The translations under genes were made by a program, and so were the position numbers. From Brevibacillus sp. (GTDB taxonomy: Bacteria > Bacillota > Bacilli > Brevibacillales > Brevibacillaceae), in the NCBI GenBank assembly GCA_029240815.1, contig JARDZO010000036.1:1-29661 (forward strand): 29,661 nucleotides of DNA. The letters run 5' to 3'. The number at the start of each line of letters is the position of its first letter. The stretch's first letter is position 1. The notes beneath the pieces were generated by a model, which was given only the letters and a program-made list of their open reading frames with translations, was not told where the DNA came from and did no database searches. Below, piece after piece: positions 1 to 7,144 of this stretch.

Positions 1-748
1 GAGCCGTGCGATGAGCTTCCCGATCGCCTTCAACAAGCCGATTGTCGGTCGCAATGCCTTCCAGCATGAAGCGGGGATTCATCAGGATGGTCTCTTGAAA
101 GAGCGCAGCACGTACGAAATCATGGATCCAGAGAGACTGGGAGTACCACGCAACATGATCATTCTCGGCAAACATTCCGGGCGACATGCCATCAAGCACC
201 GGGTCAACGAGTTTGGGGTAGAGCTGACCGACGAGCAAATGGAGACCTTGTACAACCAGTTTAAAGAACTTGCTGACAAGCAAAAGGTCGTACAGGATCA
301 TCAGCTGCTCGAGCTGGTAGGACACACGGTGAATGCGGTATTGGAGCCATTTACCCTCGTAAATGCACAGGTGTTGACGGGGACGTCCGGAAATCGCATG
401 GCGTCCTGCACGATTACGAACAACGCGACGGGAGAAGAACAAGCGTACACCGGCACGGGTGAAGGACCTGTCGAAGCATTGGTCGCAGGCATCAAGCAGG
501 CGCTGCCGATCGAGGTGGAGTTCACCGACATGGAGCTCTATTCCTTGTCCTCTGGCGAGCATGCGACAGGGGAAGCCATCGTGACGGTCAGTGCAAACGG
601 CAGTCATTTCAAAGGAGTTTCCGAGCATCGGGACGTGCTGATGGCAGTCGCGCAGGCGTTTATGGCGGCGAGCAATCAGGCTGTGCGTGATCACGAGGCG
701 AGAGATGCTGCGCACGATCACGATCAGGTAGAAGCCTTTTTCTCCTAA
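1..748 (+). CDS. leuA: 2-isopropylmalate synthase, C-terminal part (5' end outside window)
   Basis: Condenses acetyl-CoA with 2-oxoisovalerate in the first committed step of leucine synthesis, in the cytoplasm. The reading frame is open from base 2, so the gene enters from the left and an internal ATG at 11 is not the start. Visible are the end of the catalytic barrel (FQHEAGIHQDG, where the His pair belongs to the metal site, then GKHSGRHA) and the C-terminal LeuA dimer/allosteric domain, which binds leucine as feedback inhibitor. The protein ends in a His/Asp-rich tail (EARDAAHDHDQVEAFFS). An intrinsic terminator follows within 40 bases, so this is probably the last gene of its transcript; whether leuBCD or ilv genes lie upstream cannot be seen. 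The family call is secure. Confidence 0.95.
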   Translation, partial: SRAMSFPIAFNKPIVGRNAFQHEAGIHQDGLLKERSTYEIMDPERLGVPRNMIILGKHSGRHAIKHRVNEFGVELTDEQMETLYNQFKELADKQKVVQDHQLLELVGHTVNAVLEPFTLVNAQVLTGTSGNRMASCTITNNATGEEQAYTGTGEGPVEALVAGIKQALPIEVEFTDMELYSLSSGEHATGEAIVTVSANGSHFKGVSEHRDVLMAVAQAFMAASNQAVRDHEARDAAHDHDQVEAFFS

Positions 749-781
749 TCAGCTCGAAAAAAGAGCCATTTATCCAAAATG

Positions 782-822
782 AAAAAAGTCGGCCTGTGAA
801 TGTGAGCAGGCTGACTTTTTTT
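782..822 (+). terminator. Intrinsic terminator of leuA
   Basis: A hairpin with arms around GTCGGCCTG and CAGGCTGAC (one mismatch) is flanked by an A-run and followed by seven T. It lies 34 bases after the leuA stop. Confidence 0.85.
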
Positions 823-1001
823 CTTGTGCAAGCAGTGGCAGCTGGTTAATCAGGACAAGGGGAATATGCACGAGGGATCTTCGAGGTACAGCATCAACGA
901 CCGAATTCACGCAAGCCATTATTGACAGAATCATAAGCGCTTGACAATCATCAAAAGCACGCTGCCGTTTATCTCTTCCGGACCACTATGTTGGCACAAA
1001 C
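823..1001. other. Gap between leuA and the LysR gene, no gene recognised
   Basis: With its two bordering terminators, the space between the leuA stop (748) and the LysR stop (1064) is about 315 bases. I read both strands and saw only short, interrupted frames without a ribosome binding site. There is no recognisable RNA or repeat. Confidence 0.5.
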
Positions 1002-1035
1002 AAAAACGCCCGGGGCTTCCTTCGCTCCGGGTTTT
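1002..1035 (-). terminator. Intrinsic terminator of the LysR gene
   Basis: Arms CCCGGGGC (1009-1016) and GCTCCGGG (1024-1031) pair with one G-T wobble around a 7-nt loop. Read on the minus strand the hairpin ends in a GTTTTTG U-tract, 28 bases past the LysR stop. Confidence 0.8.
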
Positions 1036-1063
1036 CTTATTGAAAGGATCTGATTGGGGGTGA

Positions 1064-1972
1064 TCACTCTTCATGGGCATTCGCATGATCGCGTTTGTCC
1101 TGCAAATCTGAAAAATAGTTGACGACGTATTCCCGGAATGTGCGAGCAGCCAGTGAGAGGTAACGGTCCTTTCGCCAAGCCAACTGGTACGTACGTTGGC
1201 AGAACGGCTTTGCAATCCGTATCAGGCGCAAAGAATCCACTTTGTCACCAAGCGTTTCCGGCAAAAAGGCGATCCCGATCCCCGCATGCAGGAAATGACC
1301 GATCGCTGAGTGTTCGTCAACCTCACAAACCATATTCGGTTCAAATCCAGCTTGCTGGCAAAAGCCGTCGGTCATCGCGCGGAATGGGTTGCCTTCTTTA
1401 ATGAAGATGAAAGGCTCATGAGCCACTTCCGCCAAATCGATCGTGTCACGGCTGGCCAAGTGATGGGTGGGGGGCACGGCGAGCATGATTTCTTCCGTTA
1501 GGATGTTCACTCCGTCTATCCCGTCTTGCTCGAGAGGGGGAAAGGTGATGGAAAAGTCGATTTCTCCCTTTCTGAGCTGCTGCTCTTTTTCCTCTGACGA
1601 CGCCTGGGTAATGCGCATCTGGACGTCGGGATGCAAGGACATGAAAGAGCCGATCATGTCTGAGAAGCATTTGTGCGTAGTCGTTGCGACCATGACGCGT
1701 CCGCGCTCCATTCCTGCCAGATCGATGAGCTCTCGCTGACCTTCTTCCAGTAAGCAAAGAGCCGCCTCCACTTTTTTCAGAAACGCCTTCCCAAAAGCAT
1801 TGAGCTGAATCTGTCGGCCATTCCGATCAAACAAAGGGACACCCACATGCTCCTCTAGACGTGAAATGGTCTTGCTAAGTGCAGGCTGTGCAATGTGAAG
1901 CTCTTGAGCAGCCTTTGTCATGTGCTCCAGCTTGGCAACCTTGCAAAAGTATTGCAATTGCAGTAGTTCCAC
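1064..1972 (-). CDS. LysR-family transcriptional regulator
   Basis: Cytoplasmic DNA-binding regulator of 302 residues, a typical LysR length. The N-terminal winged helix-turn-helix is clear (MTKAAQELHIAQPALSKTI at about 18-36, then RLEEHVGVPLFDR). An effector-binding domain resembling a periplasmic binding protein follows from about residue 90. The start is GTG at 1972, preceded by an AAGGGG ribosome binding site about 8 bases away. It is transcribed away from the oxidoreductase gene at 2134 across about 160 bases, the usual LysR arrangement for controlling the divergent neighbour and its own gene. A palindromic ATAC-N6-GTAT lies in that gap. The inducer cannot be deduced. Confidence in family is high; the target is an inference from position. 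Confidence 0.93.
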   Translation of the reverse strand: MELLQLQYFCKVAKLEHMTKAAQELHIAQPALSKTISRLEEHVGVPLFDRNGRQIQLNAFGKAFLKKVEAALCLLEEGQRELIDLAGMERGRVMVATTTHKCFSDMIGSFMSLHPDVQMRITQASSEEKEQQLRKGEIDFSITFPPLEQDGIDGVNILTEEIMLAVPPTHHLASRDTIDLAEVAHEPFIFIKEGNPFRAMTDGFCQQAGFEPNMVCEVDEHSAIGHFLHAGIGIAFLPETLGDKVDSLRLIRIAKPFCQRTYQLAWRKDRYLSLAARTFREYVVNYFSDLQDKRDHANAHEE

Positions 1973-1991
1973 TCATTACACCCCTTCTCAT

Positions 1992-2005
1992 ATACCCGAG
2001 TGTAT
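1992..2005. promoter_or_regulatory. Possible LysR operator (ATAC-N6-GTAT)
   Basis: A short interrupted palindrome lies in the divergent promoter region, about 20 bases from the LysR start codon. It can also be read as CATA-N10-TATG shifted by a few bases. LysR proteins bind T-N11-A type dyads, so the fit is approximate. Position is the main support. Confidence 0.35.
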
Positions 2006-2133
2006 GAAGAGATAAGGAAGGATATATTTTTGTTTATGTAAGGATGATTGTAGAATAAATTCTGCAAGCTGACAACAAAATCGCGGCAGTATCTACGTGG
2101 AAGATACATTTGGTCGAGGAGAGGATGATTTTC

Positions 2134-3045
2134 ATGAAAGCAGCGGGGATCTTGTCTTTTGGCGGTCCAGAGGTCTTGCAATTGATCGAGGTAGATACCC
2201 CTCAGGCGAATGCCAATCAAGTGAGGGTTCGGGTAAAGGCAGCTGGTGTTCAGCCCTTTGATTTGTCCGTACGGAGCGGGTGGGCTCCACCCGGAGGAAA
2301 GGTCCATTTTCCGCAGATTTTGGGCAACGAGTTCGCGGGTATCGTAGACCAAGTGGGGGAGGAGGTAACCAGCTTTTCCATCGGAGACGAGGTCATCGGT
2401 TTTCGTGTGCTGGGATGTCAGGCTGAATATGTCGTAGTACCGCCGGATCAGCTGGTCAAAAAACCACAGCTGATGCCTTGGGAGGAAGCGGCGACATTAT
2501 CTGCTTCGGGACAAACCGCACATACTGCCCTGGAAGTGCTTGGGGTGAGAAAAGGAGAAACGGTACTGGTCCATGCGGCTGCTGGCGGTGTAGGTACATT
2601 TGCGGTACAGATTGCCCGTGCAAGTGGAGCGACCGTTATTGGCACTGCCAGTGAGAGTAACCATGACTACCTGCGCTCTCTCGGAGTCATACCTGTCAGC
2701 TACGGCAAAGGATTGGTCGATCGGGTGAGAGAGGTGGCGCCAAATGGTGTAGATGTTGCCTTGGACGCCATAGGAAGAGAGGCTTTATCGGCTTCGGCGG
2801 AGCTGGTCAAGCAAAGAGATCGGATTGGAACGATCGTGGAGTTTGATCTTGGACAGCAACTCGGTGTGCGCGTGATTCGCAGTCAACGCTCTGCCTCCCG
2901 CCTGCAGGCCCTTGTGGATCTGTATGAGCGTGGCTTGCTTCGCGTGCCAATTCGGGAAAAATTCCCTCTTCATATGGCATGTGATGCGCATCGCGAGCTC
3001 GAGTCGGGGCACGGGCGTGGTAAAGTGGTTATCGTCATTGAGTAG
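2134..3045 (+). CDS. NADP-dependent quinone oxidoreductase, zinc-free MDR type
   Basis: Medium-chain dehydrogenase/reductase of the quinone oxidoreductase (Qor) branch, using NAD(P)H to reduce quinones or enone-type compounds in the cytoplasm. From the ATG at 2134 it has 303 residues. It has an N-terminal GroES-like domain (GNEFAGIVDQVG), then a Rossmann domain with the cofactor loop AAAGGVG at about 148-154. The zinc-binding Cys/His set of alcohol dehydrogenases is absent. Upstream in-frame TTG (2110) and ATG (2125) exist, but GGAGAGG sits 9 bases before 2134 and MKAAG is the usual family start, so I chose 2134. It is divergent from the LysR gene, its probable regulator. The true substrate is unknown. 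Confidence 0.88.
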   Translation: MKAAGILSFGGPEVLQLIEVDTPQANANQVRVRVKAAGVQPFDLSVRSGWAPPGGKVHFPQILGNEFAGIVDQVGEEVTSFSIGDEVIGFRVLGCQAEYVVVPPDQLVKKPQLMPWEEAATLSASGQTAHTALEVLGVRKGETVLVHAAAGGVGTFAVQIARASGATVIGTASESNHDYLRSLGVIPVSYGKGLVDRVREVAPNGVDVALDAIGREALSASAELVKQRDRIGTIVEFDLGQQLGVRVIRSQRSASRLQALVDLYERGLLRVPIREKFPLHMACDAHRELESGHGRGKVVIVIE

Positions 3046-3067
3046 GATCACTCCGGTAAGGAAGAAG

Positions 3068-3104
3068 GCCCAGTCTGCGCAAAACATACGTGCGTTGACT
3101 GGGC
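3068..3104. terminator. Stem-loop between convergent genes
   Basis: Perfect 8-bp arms GCCCAGTC (3068-3075) and GACTGGGC (3097-3104) lie between the oxidoreductase stop and the kinase stop (3110). There is no long T-run on either side, so it may be a weak or factor-assisted bidirectional terminator. Confidence 0.5.
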
Positions 3105-3109
3105 ACTAC

Positions 3110-4438
3110 TCAATCCACTTCCTGAATGGGGAGGACAATCTTGATGCCGAGTCCTCCTTTTGCGGGAAGGTAGGCATGAATGTGGCCATCTTGCTTTTCA
3201 ATCATTCCTTTACAGATCGCAAGTCCGAGTCCACTGCCGTTCTTTACCTTGGATCTGGCTTTGTCTACCCGATAAAACGGCTCAAATATTTTCTGCAACT
3301 CCTCCGCAGGGACTCCAGGCCCGTCATCCTCCAGCTCGAATACAGCCTTCCGATTCTCCGTGTACACCCGAAAGGAAATGCGAACGTAGCTCTGCGTATG
3401 CGCATGATTCAAGGAGTTGTGAATGATGTTGGCAAAAACCCGGCGAATTCGCTGCTCATCCACGAACAAAAAGGGATTTCCCTCGATGGAACAAACATAG
3501 CTGATTTCCGCCGAAAAAGTAGGCAGCTCCTCTTCATACTCAGACGCGATCGATCGCGTGAAGGCAGAGAGAGAGACTTTTTTTCGAACCAGCAGTGGAT
3601 GGTTGTCGTTCTGGACGTACTCCGAAAGGTCTTGCGTCAGCTTTTCAATTTCGGTAGCTTTGCGATAAATGATTTGGTAGTATTCCTGTCGTCTTTCCTC
3701 CGAATGAACGCGACCTTTCATGAGGCGTTCGATGTATCCTTTGATCGAGGTCAACGGTGTCTTGAGGTCATGCGAGATCGCTGCCATCGCTGCGGATTGT
3801 TTTCGCTTTTCCAAAGATAGTGTTTCATTCGCCTGGATCAACGAAGTGTAAATTTTCTCCCATTGCATCTCATTCGAATAGCGATGCATGTCTGTTTGGA
3901 AGAGTTCGCTGTGCTTTTGATAAAACGTCACGAGTGGAAGCATCGCCAGTTTTCTGCTGTAGATCGCCAGGAAAAGGGTAGACAGACAAAAGAGCAGAAC
4001 GGACACGCCCAAGATGTGGCTGGATACCTGGAGCGGTCGCAGCATTTCCCACGTGACAGGGTGGGTAAACGTAAATACATATTGATGCCTTTCATCGGTG
4101 TACTGGTCATCTTGCAGCGTGACCGAAAAAACATTGTGCGACAAGGAATCAGCAATAACGGACTTCCCGGTAGCGTGATCATACATACTGATGCGCATGG
4201 ATTGATCCTGCGCGTAGCTGTACAAAAACGAGCGTGTCTCGTCTATCTTTTTGCGACGCTCATTGATTTCATTTATAAAATGGCGGTCCTGTTGCTGAAA
4301 CTGATGCCGCAGATTTTCCCATTCCGATGCAAAGTCCGCAATTTCGAATTTCCAATAATAAATTCCGAGGATCAAGAGGCACAGTAAAAGGACGATGCAA
4401 TGGGCAATGAGCATCTTTGCCTGAATATGATGTTTCAC
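3110..4438 (-). CDS. Membrane sensor histidine kinase
   Basis: Sensor kinase of 442 residues that should autophosphorylate and hand phosphate to the response regulator encoded just before it. The first transmembrane helix is at about 10-27, an outside domain of about 110 residues follows, and the second helix is at about 142-161. A linker leads to the dimerisation/phosphoacceptor domain with H223 in the H-box ISHDLKTPLTSIKGY. The ATPase domain has the N-box around N337/N341, G1 DDGPGV (371-376), F-box FEPF (385-388) and G2 GSGLGL (401-406). All catalytic boxes are intact. The start is GTG at 4438, overlapping the TGA of the regulator gene (GTGA), a sign of translational coupling. The sensed signal is unknown; the sensor domain has no motif I recognise. 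Confidence 0.93.
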   Translation of the reverse strand: MKHHIQAKMLIAHCIVLLLCLLILGIYYWKFEIADFASEWENLRHQFQQQDRHFINEINERRKKIDETRSFLYSYAQDQSMRISMYDHATGKSVIADSLSHNVFSVTLQDDQYTDERHQYVFTFTHPVTWEMLRPLQVSSHILGVSVLLFCLSTLFLAIYSRKLAMLPLVTFYQKHSELFQTDMHRYSNEMQWEKIYTSLIQANETLSLEKRKQSAAMAAISHDLKTPLTSIKGYIERLMKGRVHSEERRQEYYQIIYRKATEIEKLTQDLSEYVQNDNHPLLVRKKVSLSAFTRSIASEYEEELPTFSAEISYVCSIEGNPFLFVDEQRIRRVFANIIHNSLNHAHTQSYVRISFRVYTENRKAVFELEDDGPGVPAEELQKIFEPFYRVDKARSKVKNGSGLGLAICKGMIEKQDGHIHAYLPAKGGLGIKIVLPIQEVD

Positions 4439-5118
4439 TGCATGTCCCCGACAAATTTATAACCAATGCCCCAGACGGTCTTGATGTAATGCTTGTCTTG
4501 CTCCAGCTTGGACCGCAAATTTTTGATGTGGACGGTTACTGTATTGATATCCCCAAATTCGGTCTCTCCCCAGATCGCATTGTAAATCTGCTCCCGACTT
4601 AGTACGCGATTTGCATTTTCCGCCATGTATAGCAAAATTTGAAATTCCTTCGTGGACAAGTCCACTCGTTTATCGTGGTGAAACACTTCGAAGGTGTCTT
4701 TGTTGATGGTCAGAGTCCCACTATGAATCGACTTTGTGGCGGATATGTATCGATTTTCCCGGCGCAAATGCGCACGTACGCGGGCGATCAACTCGGAGAT
4801 GCTGAACGGCTTCAATATATAATCGTCAGCGCCGACCTCCAACCCAATGACCCGATCCAACTCCCGATCTTTCGCACTGAGAAACAGTATGGGAATGTTA
4901 ACGGTATTGCGTATCTTTCGGCATACATCCAGACCATCCATCTCTGGCATCATAATATCAAGCAAAATCAAGGAAAGAGAGGGGTCAAGCGCCTTTTCCA
5001 GCGCTTCTTTGCCGTTTTGCGCTTCGATTGTGAGGAATCCCTCATCCTGGAAGCTTTCCGCCAGCAGGCGAACGATATCTGGATCATCATCGGCAATTAA
5101 AATGGTAGGGCTAGTCAT
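4435..5118 (-). CDS. OmpR/PhoB-family response regulator
   Basis: Response regulator of 227 residues. The receiver domain has the acidic pair at about 10-12 (ADDD), phosphoacceptor D54 in LLDIMMPEMDG, switch residue S81 and K103 in ILKPF. The C-terminal winged-helix DNA-binding domain runs from about 130 to 224 (LSTKEFQILLYMAE, then NTVTVHIKNLRSKLE and the wing GIGYKF). This class binds tandem direct repeats with 10-11 bp period. The kinase gene follows with a 4-base overlap, so the two form one transcript. The nearest upstream gene on this strand (small secreted protein, 5575-5249) ends in its own terminator and has four TGAA repeats with 10-11 bp spacing in its promoter region, making it a candidate target. 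ATG at 5118 follows an AAGGAGG-type site. Confidence 0.94.
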   Translation of the reverse strand: MTSPTILIADDDPDIVRLLAESFQDEGFLTIEAQNGKEALEKALDPSLSLILLDIMMPEMDGLDVCRKIRNTVNIPILFLSAKDRELDRVIGLEVGADDYILKPFSISELIARVRAHLRRENRYISATKSIHSGTLTINKDTFEVFHHDKRVDLSTKEFQILLYMAENANRVLSREQIYNAIWGETEFGDINTVTVHIKNLRSKLEQDKHYIKTVWGIGYKFVGDMQ

Positions 5119-5196
5119 CTAGAAAGACCTCCTTATTCACTATTATTATAAATAGTTACGCTTCTCAGGAATATAAGGAGTAAATGCCTTCACAGT

Positions 5197-5232
5197 AAAA
5201 AAAAGGCGCTCCAGTATTGCGGAGCACCTTTT
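5197..5232 (-). terminator. Intrinsic terminator of the small secreted protein gene
   Basis: Arms GGCGCTCC (5205-5212) and GGAGCACC (5221-5228) have one G-T wobble. Read on the minus strand the hairpin is followed by an unbroken run of eight T. It separates the small secreted protein gene from the response regulator gene. Confidence 0.85.
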
Positions 5233-5248
5233 CTGTTGAGGCTGCTGC

Positions 5249-5575
5249 TTAGTTTTTGTCGTTATTGTCGCTTTGTTCTGGGAAGTTCATCCAGCCACCG
5301 CCAAGCGAGAAAGGCACGTCAGCTGTGTCAACCGCAGGTGTAGATGTGGATGTCTCAGGTGTTGTAGCAGCAGTGCCATCAGTAGTAGATGGAACTGGCG
5401 CAACCTCTTCCGTAACAGGATTAATGATGATGTGATTTTCACCGACAAAAGTGCTGAAGAAGCTTGCTGTACCTTCATTTTCGCCTGGCTCGCTAGCCGC
5501 GAATGCTGGAACAGCCAAAGAAGCAGTAACAGCCATTACAGCTGTGAGTGTAAGAAAACGACAGGTTTTTTTCAT
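5249..5575 (-). CDS. Small secreted protein of unknown function
   Basis: From the ATG at 5575 this is a 108-residue protein with a classic Sec signal peptide: MKK, then a hydrophobic stretch to about residue 24, and a probable cut after AFA at about 27. The mature part is short and low in complexity, rich in Thr, Pro, Ala, Glu and Ser in the middle (STTDGTAATTPETSTSTP), and ends in a more defined PFSLGGGWMNFPEQ segment and an Asp/Asn tail. It has no Cys and no enzyme motif. Longer in-frame starts exist (5623, 5584), but GGAGG sits 9 bases before 5575. It lies beside the two-component genes, on the same strand, with direct repeats upstream (5656-5693). I do not recognise the family; an envelope-stress or cell-surface role is only a guess from location. 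Confidence 0.75.
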   Translation of the reverse strand: MKKTCRFLTLTAVMAVTASLAVPAFAASEPGENEGTASFFSTFVGENHIIINPVTEEVAPVPSTTDGTAATTPETSTSTPAVDTADVPFSLGGGWMNFPEQSDNNDKN

Positions 5576-5629
5576 AGTATTCATCCTCCATACTTCCCTT
5601 TCCCCAAGGGAGATCATCTTCATAACCAG

Positions 5630-5693
5630 TTATAAACGACATTTCTGTAGTAGCTCTGAAAAAAGTATGAAGGTTTATGAAGATTGCATGAAG
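5630..5693 (-). promoter_or_regulatory. Promoter of the small secreted protein with tandem TGAA repeats
   Basis: The minus strand has a TATAAC -10 candidate (5630-5635) about 55 bases before the start codon, and no convincing -35. Further upstream the plus strand shows TGAA at 5657, 5668, 5678 and 5689. Three of these sit in identical ATGAAG units (5667, 5677, 5688) and one in CTGAAA (5656). Spacing of 11, 10 and 11 bp puts all four on one helix face, as in OmpR/PhoB-type binding sites. An OmpR-type regulator is encoded next door. Confidence 0.5.
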
Positions 5694-5769
5694 GACGAGC
5701 CTGAAAGTGTATTTTTTATCAAAATAATTATTTTCGGAATAAACTTACGCTAGAAATCGTTCAAAATAG

Positions 5770-5798
5770 TTGATATTTTATTAATAATTATGTAGTAC
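5770..5798 (+). promoter_or_regulatory. Candidate ilvE promoter
   Basis: TTGATA (5770-5775), a 17-nt AT-rich spacer and a weak TAGTAC (5793-5798) lie about 40 bases before the ilvE start. The -10 box matches the consensus poorly. Confidence 0.35.
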
Positions 5799-5836
5799 TA
5801 GAAGTGTAGGATTTAAACTCAAGGGAGATGTAGAAG

Positions 5837-6910
5837 ATGGAGTGTCAGTTAAAGGTTACCCTGACAGAACAGAAAAAAGAAAAGCCTGCTAGTGACAAAC
5901 TCGGGTTCGGCGTGCATTTCACCGACCACATGTTCACAATGGACTACACAGAAGGAAAAGGCTGGCACGATCCGCAAATCGTACCGTATTCTCCGGTCAC
6001 ACTCGATCCAGCTGCAATGGTGTTCCACTACGGCCAAGCTGTTTTTGAAGGCTTGAAGGCTTACCGCAATCATGAGGATAAAGCCTGGTTGTTCCGACCA
6101 GACCAAAATTTCAAAAGAATGAATCGTTCCCTGAGCCGACTCAGCATGCCATTGATAGACGAGGCATTCATGACCGAAGCTCTGAAGCAACTGGTTGCCA
6201 CTGAAAAAGAGTGGATTCCAACAGATAGCGGAACTTCCTTATATATTCGTCCGTTTGTAATCGCGACCGAGCCTTGCTTTGGCGTCCGCGCTTCGCACAC
6301 GTACAAATTCATCATTCTGCTTTCCCCAGTAGGCGCTTACTACTCCGGAGGCATGAAGCCGGTAAAAATTTATGTGGAAAACAATTACGTTCGTGCCGTA
6401 CGAGGCGGAACGGGTAACGCAAAAGTAGCAGGGAACTACGCGGGAAGCCTGAAAGCACAGGAAGAAGCGAAGGAAAAAGGTTACGAGCAAGTCCTGTGGT
6501 TGGATGGAATCGAGAACAAATACGTGGAAGAAGTGGGCAGCATGAACGTCTTCTTCAAAGTGAAAGGTGAAGTGTGGGTGCCAGCTTTGAATGGAAGCAT
6601 CCTGGAGGGCATCACCAGAGATTCCACGATCCATATGCTGAAAGACTGGGGCGTTCCTGTCGTCGAAAAACGCATTTCGATGGAAGAACTGTATGAGGCC
6701 TACACCAAAGGCGAGCTAGAAGAAGCGTTCGGAACAGGTACGGCAGCGGTTATTTCCCCAATCGGCGAGATGAACTGGAACGGCCACCAAATGATCATCA
6801 ATGGCGAGCAAACGGGTGAATTGACGACTAAGCTGTACGATCAAATGACCGGAATCCAATACGGACTGCTGGAAGACAAGTACGGCTGGTCCTTAGAAGT
6901 AACGAACTAA
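5837..6910 (+). CDS. ilvE: Branched-chain amino acid aminotransferase
   Basis: PLP-dependent fold-type IV aminotransferase that interconverts leucine, isoleucine and valine with their 2-oxo acids using glutamate/2-oxoglutarate; it is the last step of their synthesis. The 357 residues and the sequence style ([40 protein letters not shown]) match the longer BCAT group II, like Bacillus YbgE/YwaA. The PLP lysine is K196 in [29 protein letters not shown] and [13 protein letters not shown] are the cofactor phosphate and substrate loops. AGGGAG sits 9 bases before the ATG. It is a single-gene unit closed by a strong terminator. Its functional partner leuA lies 5 kb upstream and is not in the same transcript. 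Confidence 0.95.
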   Translation: MECQLKVTLTEQKKEKPASDKLGFGVHFTDHMFTMDYTEGKGWHDPQIVPYSPVTLDPAAMVFHYGQAVFEGLKAYRNHEDKAWLFRPDQNFKRMNRSLSRLSMPLIDEAFMTEALKQLVATEKEWIPTDSGTSLYIRPFVIATEPCFGVRASHTYKFIILLSPVGAYYSGGMKPVKIYVENNYVRAVRGGTGNAKVAGNYAGSLKAQEEAKEKGYEQVLWLDGIENKYVEEVGSMNVFFKVKGEVWVPALNGSILEGITRDSTIHMLKDWGVPVVEKRISMEELYEAYTKGELEEAFGTGTAAVISPIGEMNWNGHQMIINGEQTGELTTKLYDQMTGIQYGLLEDKYGWSLEVTN

Positions 6911-6934
6911 CCATATTACAAAGCGAAGGAACAG

Positions 6935-6976
6935 GCACAGTTGCCCTCTCATCAGAGGGTGGCTGTGCTTTTTTCT
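6935..6976 (+). terminator. Intrinsic terminator of ilvE
   Basis: A long hairpin, GCACAG...CCCTCT against AGAGGG...CTGTGC, has G-T wobbles in the middle, a 4-nt loop and a T6 tail. It is one of the strongest terminators in the window. Confidence 0.92.
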
Positions 6977-7023
6977 CCCTTTTCCTTATCGATCAAAAGT
7001 TTATGATCGTAAAAAATAGGAAT

Positions 7024-7088
7024 GGTAAAAATATTGAAAAGAAAGGTAAAGATAGTCGAAAGAAAAAGAGTTAGAAAATTATTAAAAT
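7024..7088 (+). promoter_or_regulatory. Four-unit direct-repeat promoter, receptor gene A
   Basis: Units GGTAAAA (7024), ATTGAAA (7033), GGTAAAG (7045) and AGTCGAAA (7054-7061) begin at relative positions 0, 9, 21 and 30. They are followed by exactly 21 nt and a -10 box TAAAAT (7083-7088). No -35 box is present. The same geometry recurs before receptor genes B and D. This is probably an activator-dependent promoter. Confidence 0.6.
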
Positions 7089-7144
7089 TAAAACTACGGA
7101 ATGATTCATTTTTGTTTTCATCTGAAATAAGAGGGGGCATTCAT

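Noticed and set aside
931..1215. Minus-strand frame past the LysR stop
   Set aside because: Overlaps the 3' end of the LysR gene and its terminator, has no ribosome binding site, and no protein-like pattern except by chance.
2912..3820. Plus-strand frame of 302 codons spanning the oxidoreductase end and the kinase gene
   Set aside because: It lies antisense to a kinase with intact motifs, crosses the intergenic hairpin, and has no recognisable domain.
5729..5743. Possible CodY box upstream of ilvE (TATTTTCGGAATAAA)
   Set aside because: Five mismatches to the consensus and about 30 bases upstream of the likely promoter. In this A/T-rich gap it is not better than chance.
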